Assembly (NCBI GenBank): GCA_019722365.1
Contig: JADFUC010001627.1
Coordinates: 1 to 64,000, forward strand
Source: Lithospermum erythrorhizon
Taxonomy: Eukaryota; Streptophyta; Magnoliopsida; Boraginales; Boraginaceae
Reading direction: 5' to 3'
Length of the DNA: 64,000 nt
The notes beneath the pieces are model-generated. The model was not told where the DNA came from, searched no databases, and was given only the letters and a program-made list of their open reading frames with translations. A program made the translations under genes and the position numbers. Every line of letters begins with the position of its first letter. Position 1 is the first letter of the stretch. Shown in pieces: positions 11,493-23,700 of the stretch.

Positions 11493-12655
11493 GCTAGAAG
11501 TTGAATCATTATTAAAGCGATTCCTTTGTCCACCTAATGAATCACGACCGTGGGCTAGTGTTTTCCCCAAAATTTAATATGATTATTTAAATTGAATGGC
11601 GCCATAGGTTATAGTAGCCAATTGTCCAATTTTTCATCAATTTGAATATTTGGTGTAAGTAAATACTTAAAGTTACCATCTTTTTTTCCTTCCCTCGATT
11701 TGATTTTTTTATTTACAGTATTTTCTTGATAGTTAGTTTATGATGGTTTTCTTGATTTTGTATTGAATTGTGCATAATTTTGTATTATATATTCTAAATT
11801 TCTGATATATTAGATTTTTATGAAAACTAACAATAATGCATCCATTTATTTCTTATTAGGAGGAAGAATTAATTAGAAGTATTTATTATTTGAATGAAAA
11901 AATATCAAGTTTTTTCTATCCATAATTTAACCTTCTTGTCATCATTAGACTTTAATTATATTGTCTGGAACTAGAAAATATGATTTTGGATATGAAAAGT
12001 GCAAGAAAAAAAAATTGAAGAGTTAATAAATTTCCAAAAAGAAAAGAGTTAATGGGTTGGCGGTCATAGCAATAGAGAATAATTTTTTGGAAAAAATTAT
12101 ATACAAAGAGTTGATTGATTATTTTGCTTCAAAAAATTTCAGGAGAATTTTAATTTTCAAATGAATATTTTATTTTGGACAACAAATTTTCAATGAATGT
12201 TGGGAATAGTCTGATGAATGAATCTAGTTTTTTAAATTTATATGAGTACTTACTTTTACATGCAAAAATAATATTAATAAATTTAATAAAGAGGTCTTAT
12301 TTTCTATCTAGGCATAGGGCCCCCGTTATTTATGAGATGGTCTTGATTACACTTGTTAATGAAACCCACCAACATTTAAAGAGACGGTGGGTGGGTTCAA
12401 AAAAAAAAAAAGAAACCCACCAACATTTAGTTTTTATATGATACTCCTCATTCCATCTTGTTGATTGTTAAATCAATCTTCTTTTGATCAAATTTAAGGA
12501 CATTTATGTCATGACTTATCATGAGCAATTTAGCATAAAAACTCATGTATAATTCATAATTGTTAAACAACATATTTATAAATGGATTTAGAATTAAATA
12601 AATGGTAAAGGTATATATGAATCCATAAAAGCCAATGAGCATTGCAATTATACTT
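11493..12655. other. AT-rich intergenic stretch
   Basis: No gene is recognised. It contains a small insertion structure at 12361-12429: two 18-bp copies of gaaacccaccaacattta around a 33-base piece ending in a run of A. The remainder is AT-rich with only short chance frames. Confidence 0.5.
12361..12429. repeat. 18-bp direct repeats around a poly-A-tailed 33-nt insert
   Basis: The sequence gaaacccaccaacattta occurs at 12361-12378 and 12412-12429. Between the copies is a short segment (gagacggtgggtgggttc) followed by 13 or so A residues. This is the pattern left by a strongly 5'-truncated retroposon with a target-site duplication. The segment is also partly complementary to the repeat, so a local hairpin-driven duplication is an alternative. 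Confidence 0.45.
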
Positions 12656-13067
12656 TCTTATTATCTTACATTATAAATGAAACATGGTACAAATATTTTA
12701 TCTCAATAAAATGAGATACATGAGAGATAATTTCATATCTCGCTCGAATACATATGTAGTTGGTCCTGAAGTATCAATTTCAATATATATCTTACAACTA
12801 AATATGGATTAGAGATATTATTGTTAATACCAGTAACATTACTGAAATGCTAGTTGAATAATATTAACCGATGATTTCATAACGGGGGATATAATATCCA
12901 TTGCACTCTTTTTCCATACAATAAGATTTTTTCTAATGGGTTTTTCTTGGTAACATTTTTAATAAAAGCATTGAACTCTCTTTTGCCTTGACTAGGTTTC
13001 TACCCACGAGATTTTTCTAATAAGATTTTAACGAGGCATGTTCTTGATAATGGACACTAAGGGGGAC
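12656..13067 (+). mobile_element. Copia-type 3' untranslated region and polypurine tract
   Basis: Contains the run of motifs usual before a Copia 3' LTR: actctttttcc, a repeated gattttt...aacgaggc stretch and finally aagggggact at about 13058-13067, a polypurine tract directly followed by TGTTATGACA. The coding part of the element is not recognisable upstream, so the element is truncated or decayed. Confidence 0.6.
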
Positions 13068-14566
13068 TGTTATGACAATATAATCACTATTATGTGGATG
13101 TAGGGTTGTAAATGAGCCGAACCCTACCGAATATCGGTCGGTTAGAGCTCGGATCGTTGCACTTCGAACCTATGGTTCGGCTAGAAATGGCCGAACCTTA
13201 ACTTTTGATTTTCGGCTCAAGTTCGTTGATTCGAGCCGAACACGTTCCAACGGTTCGGCTCGGTAACAATTGAACCAAAAAGAAAGTTGAACCAAAATGA
13301 AATTGAGGTCCGGTTCGAGTTCGTTGATTCGAGTCGAACACGTCGGTAACAATTGAAAAATTGAATCAACAATACCTAATTGAATAAAAAAAACTTGCAC
13401 TTAATCGGATTGAATCAACAATTGAACGACTGAATCAGATTGAACCAAAAAGAACAATTGAATTCCAAATTGAAGTTGGACCTAATTGAATTAAAAAAAC
13501 AATTGAATACCTCAGTAAAATCCTTATTAAAATCTCAAAAAGTAAAAAAATAATTAAAATAATTCCAAAACCAAAGCCTAATTAAATACCTAATTGAAAT
13601 CCTAATTACAATTAAATACCTAATTGAATTGTACATGCACACCATCGTATTTTCGATTCTTCCTTCAATCATTTAATTCAAACACTTCTAACTGCTTTCA
13701 AATTCCCTAGAAATTGGAAGCGCTGGTTGTGGCGGTAGACAACAAAGGGTTGCTTCATCGCTTTCAATTTCCCAAGAATCTATTTTTTCAATTGGATTTT
13801 TTTGAGGAATTGTAGACGAAAGAAGTTTAAAATTCTATTGGGGAGATCAGAGGATGGTGGTTGACTAATTGTAGTTGTGGCAACGGCGGAGGTTGACTAG
13901 TTGTAGTGGGGAGATCGGAGGATGAGAATTGGAGGGGGGTTTCAAGTTTGTTTATGTAAATTGAGGGGGGGTTGTTTATGTAATCGGGGAAGGGGGTTTC
14001 AGGTTTGTTTATGACGGGTTTGCCTTAAATGGACCAAGCCGAGCTTTTTTGAACTGTTCCGCTCGTTCGTCGAATATCAATTTCAAACGTTCGGCTCTAC
14101 GTTTGATTCACCGAGTCGAGCCTCGAACCGAACTATTTCAAGTCAAATATTGCGAATCGAACATTCGGATTCATTTACAGCACTATGTGAATGTCTACCA
14201 ATGGTACTAATTCGACAATATTAATGCTATGAATATGATATTTGAGTAATTATAAAGATATAATTATTGAGTGATAATGTTTTGTTATATGTAATTGTAA
14301 ATTCTTGAAGCTATAAAAAGACACTCACTCATTAATGGAAACATTCTTCTCCTTTCTTAGTCTCTTGAAAATTTACTTTGTTATTACTTCATCTATCTTA
14401 TAAAGATTGTCTAGTTTTGACTTTTTTTGAAATGTAAGAAAAAATAATTTAATACTAGTTAAAATTGACATATGATCAAATAAGATAAGTTATGAAAAAT
14501 GAAAAGGAGTGAAAGTACTAGATCTTTATGGGATGAAGTATTGTTTTTAGTTATATATTCCTAACA
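13068..14566 (+). mobile_element. Copia-type 3' LTR, split by a hAT-like insertion
   Basis: Starts TGTTATGACA right after the polypurine tract and ends CCTAACA at about 14566, giving the TG...CA ends of an LTR. The LTR is interrupted at 13101-14185 by another element; without it the LTR is about 0.4 kb. A TATA-like ctataaaaag lies at about 14311. It sits about 200 bp beyond the stop codon of the anthranilate synthase gene, in its 3' flank. Confidence 0.55.
13101..14185. mobile_element. Non-autonomous hAT-like element, 1085 bp
   Basis: The ends are inverted: left TAGGGTTGTAAATGAGCC, and the right end read inward is TAGTGCTGTAAATGAATCC. Flanking 8-bp duplications are tgtggatg (13093-13100) and tgtgaatg (14186-14193), differing at one base. 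An 8-bp duplication is typical of hAT elements. Subterminal regions are full of cggttcg and gagccgaa words in both orientations. No transposase frame is present. Confidence 0.75.
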
Positions 14567-14767
14567 CGAACATAAATCTTTGAGTTCAGAAAAAATATTC
14601 TCCCAGTATATTGGGAAAAAAATGAACTGTTCCCTTGGATGCATTATTCCATGTTTGACAATACAACACTGTACTAGCAAAATTGTAGGATGCTCTGCCC
14701 ACAAGAATACATGAGAGCAACCCAAACTTCTCCCTATGAGTTATCAAGCTAAATTCAAGGGAAAAGC

Positions 14768-17700
14768 CTAATGGTTCATCATGAATTTAGTTTCCAATGC
14801 TGTCGATCCAGTAGTCAATGGCTGTTCGCTATATTTGTTCATGAAACTTGCCTCAGCTAAGTCGATGGCACGAGACATAGCAGCAGCCTTGTTCTCACAT
14901 TCAGCTTGTTCATCATCTGGAACACTATCAGCTACAATGCCTGCTCCAGCCTGTAGGTGAGCTATCCACTCTTGACGCTTAGTGGCCTGACCGTAGGTGT
15001 ACATAGTGTTATACTTGTGATCAGTTGGGAATACCATGGTTCTCAGACTCAATGCAATGTCCATGTCTCCAGTAAATGACACCGAGCCATGTCCTCCACT
15101 ATAAGGACCGCGCCTTGTTGGTTCCAATTGATCAATCAATTCCATGGCTTTAACCTACATTGTAATGCAGAGGAGGATAAGCTTATCTACTTCTAGAAAT
15201 GTGCTTATAAGTTATAACAATACAAGAAATTATGGAGTGCAGGACAAATCTACAAATGTCAACTAGAAATCTATAATACTGAGGGGAGCCGGGTCTCCTG
15301 GCAGCAATTCACTAAATATTAATCTAACATACAAGACGTCAAAGGCTCACCTTCGTTTTTTTCGCATTTAGTCAGCGGAAAAGTTACCCGGAGAATTTTT
15401 GTTTAACAAATTGATAGACCAAGATTGAATTAAAAGATTGACTACCTTTGGTGCTCCACTAACTGTTCCAACAGGCAATGCAGCACGGAATGCATCCCAA
15501 CAAGTTAGGTGATCAAGTAACTCCCCCGTGACCTAGAATAAGGAGAAATATAGTCATTTTGGAAAGTTTAATTGGTTAATCTAGGTAAACATGTTATCTT
15601 CGTAGTGTACTTCCACTGCTTTTATTAAAGGTAAGTGTGTATTCTCACCGTAGAACTTATATGCATCACGTGCGAATATCTTTCAACATTCATAAGTCTC
15701 TCCACGTTCACAGAACCGGGTTTCACAACCTACATCAAATGATAGCTTCAAACATTAAAACCTCTGGATAATGTAAGAAAAACATATATGAGAAATCCAT
15801 TAAATCTAAACAACTTACGGAGTATAAAATATTCATCAAGGTGGTTTATGTATTGAAAAATATTCAACATGTGCACTCTATTACTTTAGTTGAACCATAA
15901 TATCCTATACCAAGTGAGTAAACTTTTTGTGTCAAAAGTCTATCCCAACTGTGTCTAATACTCTGTCCAAAAGACTGACTTCAACACTAAGCTTAAATGG
16001 CTGCCTGACAATGGAGAATGTAATATAATCAGGTTTACCATCATACCAACCAATTACATTTCCCGGTTAGTGGAAACCAATTCAACAAGCGAGTCAAGAA
16101 ACAATTAAAAATTAGCATGATCCAACTTCGGCAATGCAAGCAAATGATGTTTGGTCATACTCTTTTATATAAGATTACGAACAAGATTCAAATTAAAACG
16201 AAGGTTCAGAATTTAGAAGTTGAGTGAAGAAAGTATAAGACACGTGAGGCAAACCTTTCCAACATCATTTCGAGCCAAGTCCACAAGCATGGTGTGTTCT
16301 GCGCGTTGCTTTTCATCTTTTAACAGTTGTGTTTCTTGAAACTTATCCTCTTTTAGTGTCTTTCCTCTTCTGAGGGTCCCAGCTAATGGCCGGTTAACAA
16401 CTGTGCTCTGTCAAGAAAATTTTACTCCGTACTTTTTAGTGGAAAGGACTAAGGAATATCACTTCTATTATAATTCTCCTTTAGAACAAGATCAATGGTC
16501 TTACCTTCTTTACACGAGTCAGGATCTCTGGGCTCGATGCAACCAGAACACAACCCCTCGCCTGGTGTAAAATTGGAAGTTATAGTTAGTTACTGCAGAA
16601 TTCTCATATTAGAATATTAGTCATTCGAGATGGTGGGAGCTAAAAAGGAGGCAAGAACAAACTTGCAAGTAACTCATGTATGGACTGGGATTCACTATCC
16701 TCAGTGCTCTGTAGATCTCCCATGGATTAGCAAATGTCCTTCGTTCAAAACGCTGACTCAAAACAATCTGAAAGATATCCCCAGCAAGAATATGTTCTTT
16801 AGCCTGTAAAACAGCATTCTTATATTCTTCCCTTGTCATGTTAGCCTCTGTCAGAGAAGGTCCAAAATCAGTTGTGCTGAAGTTGACAAAAGCTGGAGCA
16901 AGCTGGGGACTGTTAAATTATTATTAAAGAAATGAGATTAGATATGCAGGTCATGATTATAATTTCCATGTTAATAGCAAGGAAAACAATATGACAGTAA
17001 CTAACGATTTGTCTTGAACTTTTGACAGTAGTGCATCCAAGCGCTTTCTTCCATCCTGATACGCTTTCTTAACACATGAGAATCTATCCAACTGCACCCA
17101 GTGAATTGCACACACTTTCTGCATGGCAACACATTATTTCATAAAAGAGTAAGGAGAGAGAGAAGGAGGAGAGAGAGTGTGGTATTGAGGTAGCCGTTCT
17201 GTACAAGCGTTAAATTGTATTATATATATATAGGGTTGGTGGTGGGACCGGTAATGGTATCAGCCTTTTGAAATATAATCGTTATACGAGACTAGTATTA
17301 TGTGTAGTATTAATTTATGTCACGGGAAATAGCACATTTGAAATCGTTTTCATTAAGATTTAAGTACGAAAAGTGGAGAGAGAAATCACACATTTTTTGT
17401 GAAAACGAGGCTTAAGGCTACGTTTCTTAAATATCTACTTGACACTATCAACATTAAATTCTTTATCCATAGCCCAGCTTTCCCTTCTTCAATCTTGGCC
17501 GAGTTCACCCATGCTTCCCCCACTTTCCCCACTCCGCCTCGCAGAATTTTTTCTTCCGTTTCACTTTTGTGGTTCAGAACCACCAAAAAAATTAGTTTTC
17601 ATCTTCCCCGAAATTTTTTTCCAGCCCAGTTTCCTTTGTGGCTCGAAGACACAAAAAATTGATTTCATGCTTCCCCTCGTAAATCCTAGCGTGAGGTAAG

Positions 17701-20700
17701 AAAGGTTGAATGTTGGATATTTCATAAGTTATGGAAGTTTGACTTTTATGATTTGATTTTGAGAGTTATAAAATGGTATAGAAGTGCCGTATAATGCTCT
17801 TGAATTATGTGGTTTAGAAGTGATGATAATCGATTTTTGGGGTTGAAATGTGTTGAATGGGTTAGTTGACTTTTAGGTTGACTTTTTCCAAATTTCCTTT
17901 AAATTATATTATGATATTATGGGACCTTAATATAGTTGTTTTGAAGTATAAGTTGTGATTTTGATGTTGATTGGAAGAGAGTATGTTGAGGTAGGATTTT
18001 GTAAGTTGATTAATATTTGGGTTTTTGATTAAAGGTTGTTAGAAATAGGTATTAGTTGGGGGAATTTGATTGTTGGATTGATTAGAAATTGTTTAAAGTG
18101 TTGGAATTGGGTAGAGGAAGGAGGGTGAGATTGATTGGTGGTGGGATTTTTGTCGTTTATTAGTAGTTTAAGCAGCGTATTAATATTTCCGCCCCTAGAG
18201 TTGTTAAGTTGATAATTAAATATTGTTGCTGAGTTGAAAAATAAAAACTAAAACCGGTTAAGGGTTAAGTTGAAACTTTAAGTTGAGTAGTTGTTGACTG
18301 AAGTTCTGATGGAATTGTTAAGTGGAAACTAAATGGGATTAAGATTTAGTAAAGTAGTAATTGTATTTTTTGCGAATGTTGTGATTAGGCGTGGAGCATG
18401 GGAAGCGGCTTTGTATTGATTAGGCGTGCATTTCATATTGTTAGCCGAGGTGGTGGCCCAACTTCGCGGGTGTAGATTAATTTGCTACCGTGAATGTGTT
18501 GAATTTGATGATAATTTGGCGTGTTATCTATATATGTTTGTGTTGATTGTTTTGTGTATGATTGAGTTGATTTCAATTTGTGTTGATCATTTTGAGTCGA
18601 AGATGTTTGTTGGTTGGATTGACGTTAGATGAGTTGTTTAAGGGTTGTTATGATGAGTTGTATTACCGGTTTAGTGGCCTTGTACTTCGTTGTAGGGGTG
18701 AGTGGTGGTTGTACTTCGGTATGAGTGTGTTGTATTTGCACCGTTACGGATGTGATATTTAGCTTATGTCGATGGGCATAAATTTCTCCCTACTTGAGTT
18801 GAGGTTGATACAGGGCACTTGAGTTGTAGAAATCCGGATTAAATGTTGAGTTGATTGCGTTGTTAGGTTGAATTGATTGGGTTGATCATGTTGAGTTGAT
18901 TGAGTTGTTGAGTTGGTGGAGTTATTGAGTTGATATTGTTGAGTTGATTGAGTTGTTTAGTTGTGGGGATTGAGTAGTACTAGTGTTGGTAGAGTTGTGA
19001 GTGCTTATTTGGGCACTTTGACGCATTTTTTTTTAGATGCGTGATTATGGTTACATTGTGTTCTTTTAGTGGTACATGCGTTTTAGTTGATTGGGCCTAT
19101 AAATTTATGATAATTGTAATATCGGTATTAGTATCTTGCATGATAAAATGATTATGAACTTCGGTAATGATATTCTTGATTTATAATGGCCTTAGATAGA
19201 AGTAGTGATACGAGAGAAAATCTATCATCTTTTACGCCCCAATTAACGATTATTATGTTACGCTAAGTAGGTGTGGGTTGAATTTTACACTCTTGAGATA
19301 AGTACTGTTGAGCCGAACTTACGCCTATTCGTTATAGGCGCATTTTTTTGTCTTGGGGTTAACGGAGTAGTGCGTCAGGCATTTTTGATTCGTTCGTGTG
19401 ATCGGATTTGAGTCTTTGGGTAAGGCGGGTGGTAGTAGATCGCGTGCTGCTTTTGTTGTTTTGGTTGTAGTTGGGGAATGTATATTGTTAAATTTTGAGA
19501 TTTCGAGGCGTATTTGGATTTGTCGTTTTTTGTACTTTGGCGATTTACATTGTATATATATGGTTGTGTGTAGGTGCTTGGTGAGGAAATACCACGATGG
19601 ATTGTTGTTGTATATATGGTTATTAATGGAGTGTAGTGAGGAAATCTTAGCGATGGATTATTTTAAGCGTTGTACCGGATGTATTTTAATACATTGGGTT
19701 ATTTAGAGCATTAGTCTTTTAATTAGTCGTCATCGATTTGGTGGCTACGTGTCGAAGCTTTGAACGATCTTACTCCGGAGACGGCAGAGCGCAGGGTGAA
19801 TTAGATTACGAGAGAAGATTTTGATTGTAATACGACCATAAATACCTTCTGAACATGATCAAATACAATCACGTCATCATAGAGTCCAAGTTGGATGTCA
19901 GCAAGCTTCCTATCATCATGTGGTGCACTTGAGAAAGGGAGTTTCTTTTTCTCCAAATAACGAACTGTATCGTATGAGAAGTAACCAACCCATCCACCTG
20001 CCATTCATCACCTTTTGTAGCATTATATTGTAAAATATAAAAAAAGCCAGTAGCATGATTTCAGTTAACTGATAAGTAAAATAATGAAAAAGTTGATAAC
20101 AAAAATAATGCTTCTAAAAAGCCACAGATAGTGAGAAACTTTCTAGAGAAAGTCAAATGAGGCAAGTATTGAAAGTTTAATTTGATAACAATTGTAGTAA
20201 AATTTAAAGATGGGGAATCAAACTATTCAAGCAAAATGTTGTAAGTTTGAACTGTTATGCATAAGAGTTGTTCTTATGAAAGAGCTTTCGATGGCCAATG
20301 TATTTGACTTTTTCTTTCTTTCTTAGTTGTATGAACTTTTTGATCCTTATTGTCATTTACTCTCTCGTCAATCAAAATCCTACCATAAAGTGGGCAAATG
20401 GTCTTTAAATGTTAATATAGGAGATAGCAAAGCTATGAATGTTACTTAAAAAAAAGGTCACATATAAAAAATGTCGATGATCACTCTCTATTAGAGTTTC
20501 AATTCAAGAAGTCTAATACGCTAAATAATTACCTGGCTACATATCTAACCTTCTCTCATTCAAGCAGCATTATGTGGCATAATAATTAGTCTGTTTCGAC
20601 TTTCGGTGTAAGTTGGTCTTCAAAAATACACATTTAAACAGGTATCATACTTCTACATAAACACAAGTAGTTTCATCTACATAAACACAGGTAACATTAT

Positions 20701-23700
20701 CTTACTTCGAAAAGGTCCCATACTTCTACAAGAACACAGGTAACTTTATCTTACAATGAAACAAGTGCCCTACTTCTACATAAACACATAACATGATCAA
20801 TATAGAAAATATATAATCCGTCACATACTCACATCACATAAATTTTAGATTACATTGCGTAGGTTGTTATATCGAAGAGTTGAAAATCAGTTCTTACCGC
20901 AGAAAGTATCAGGTAAATCCTCAATGAGTTGAGGTTTCCAAGATTCGGAAAATATTCTCAGAATCGACAAAGGATCCTCGACAGACTTCTTACTAATCGA
21001 GCCTTCCGCATGGTCCAACACCGTGACCATATCTTCTTGTGCTAAAACTTCCTTAGCTGGCTGAGCACCAATCACACTGTAACGCCCCTATCAACATCAA
21101 ACAGTGTTTTAACATGAATTACACTACAATATTGAAAATGACCTACGAAAAGAAAATTATCAAAGCTTAAATCCTTCATCAAAGAAAGTATCTCACGACA
21201 GTGGAAGCTCGAAAACCAGGCTCGACAGACTCAAACAGAAAGCTTGGCATCTCTTGATCACCCTCATTAACTAAGCAGCGGTATGCAAGAACAGGTGTCA
21301 ATCGGTCAGAAAAAATATATTGGTGCAGAGGAATTAAATTCCCCTTCTTTGAAGCCTCGACAAACCTCTCCTCATCCATAACTGCATTTCAATGAATTTT
21401 AAAAAAATTAGGATAATATTCTTCTACAATAAGATAATTAATTATACAAACCAGAAGACGATAGACCATCAGTTAATATACGGTTAGACTTGTAACAAAA
21501 CAAGAAAAAGTAATGTTAGACTTAGACTTATTACTACAAACACTAAAATAATCTAATCAATCAAAGAAGTTGATTTTAAATTAAAACGTAAGAAACAAAA
21601 AGAACATATCTTATCTTTTGTTTGATGCTTACTACATTCATATAATTCATATTCATCCAACATTCCATTCGATGTGAAGCCCAATCAAAAAAAGAAAAAA
21701 ACGAGGAAGAAAATCACAAAACAACGCATCGGTTAGGATGTTGACCGATGAAACAAAGCTTCTCCCTGATCACAAGCTGGTAGAACTAGGAGGTCGCATA
21801 TGGTAGAGTCCTCTTCTAATTTTTTGAAAATAAGTTTCTCTTATTCGCTTATCAATAAATATATTTACTTTCTCCAAAATTATGTCGTCCACGCCCCTTA
21901 CATTTTTTTAATCTTACTTTATATGTATGGTATTGTCGAATCATTAGGTCTAGGTCTGGGATCGATGCATGCCATTCTACATTGTATGAATAATGTGTTG
22001 TCGAGAATAAAATTTAGTATCTTTGCTTGTGAAAAATAGAGGCAAAATTTCGGCATTTAATCATGAAATTGGCATGTAGTGATCCGTGCGGTGATCTGTC
22101 TTGTCCCTCTTATATACTCACTCGTCACGAAATGTTTGGGAGGTTTTCCTTTTATGGAAATCCCAAAATATATTCCTAGTTTGATCAATATGTGAGTGAT
22201 AAAATTGGAGGGAAATTGACAATGAGAGAATAATTCAAATAATTATTAAAATATTGTAAAGAAAGCCCTTCCAAGCATTTGGGATGCAGTGAGGAATAAA
22301 AATATGGTTAAAGCCCTTGAAGCGAAACAAGGCACCGAGTAGAATGTGGGCAAATCAGCCAAATCTTCCTAATGTTGATTCTCAGATAGGAGGTTTAATT
22401 TCTTTAGACGCTTTCTTGTATACTAGACCTAATTCTAATATGATACTAATTTTTTTGACAGCTTCATGACAGGGCACCCCCCTCCCCGATTAACATTACT
22501 GTATATAGTTTATCTGGGGGAGGGCAGGGGCCTGTCCCCAAGATGTAAACATTACTGCATATAGTTTATCTCTGTAAATAAAACAAAGCAGATTTGTAGC
22601 ATAGTTTGTTGAGCATTGCATCTTCCACATGGTTTCATTAGGTTCAAGTCTAGTACCATAGTTGTTGATATTTTTGCTAAAACAATGTAGTTTTAAGTCT
22701 CTTTTTTCTAATTTGCAACCCCCCTCCCCCACCCCACCCACCCTATATTTTATCTTTATAAACTTTACCCTTATATTTTATAGATGGTTCCATCTACTGC
22801 TTTTATATAGATGTTTTTTACGTTACCGGCCCATTAAAATAGAGACTACGGTTTTGAGATTTAAAAAACGTTTTAAAGGTAAAAAGGTGAATTTAGTTAG
22901 ATGGATTGGATAAAATTAATGAGACATTCGGAGCCCACCAAGTGAAAAGCCGAGGTTGTGAATAGTTCGCGGGTCAGATGCTTTTCGGAGTTTTTATATG
23001 TCGTATTTATATATAGATATATGTGAAATTAGTATCTTTGTAAATTTAGTTAAATTATTTAAAAAATAATCAAATTAACTAATAATCAAATTAACTAATA
23101 ATCAGCCAATAATCGGAGTGTAATGTCAATAATAATCAATTAGCTAATAATCGACTAATAATCAATTAATAATCAAATTAACATTAATCAACTAATAAAC
23201 AACTAATAATTGACAAATTAATAGAAAACAAGCAGCTTGAGAAAAAACGTAAAAAAAAGTGGAAAAAAGCAATTTTTTTATAAGCCAGGCCTCCCAGATC
23301 ACTTGTTATAAGCCTTGCGTGGCCGCAACTGGCCGTATAGCGGCGGAATAAGCAGCCGCGATAGCGGCAAGCGAGTGTTATTCTGCCACGTGGCCGTGCG
23401 AAAATGGGCCGCCTTGTGCTCAGCTATAGCTCAGCCCAATGCATATGATGGTGAAACAGTAGTTTCTTGATCACGGCCAACTAAAACTAAAGTTCCATTA
23501 AAGAGCATTTCTTTGTAAGAAGTTTTTGGTGTTACGATAAATTTTTGAGAGATTGAGCGCATCGAGTTTTGTAAACAAATATTTCTAAGATTATAGTAAA
23601 GTTTGGAGCAACATCAATTGTAACCCTCCTATTAAGGGTGGATCGCTATATTTTGTTTTGTATGATGGATTTACGTTTTCCCATGTTTTACTTTGTTCAA

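Noticed and set aside
17399..17699. Two 86-87 codon plus-strand frames rich in S, P and F
   Set aside because: They lie in the pyrimidine-rich leader of the Gypsy-LTR-like DNA in the anthranilate synthase intron; composition explains them.
23055..23215. Possible CRISPR-like array
   Set aside because: Units are 10-18 bp, imperfect and AT-rich with no unique spacers; this is an ordinary simple repeat in a plant intron.
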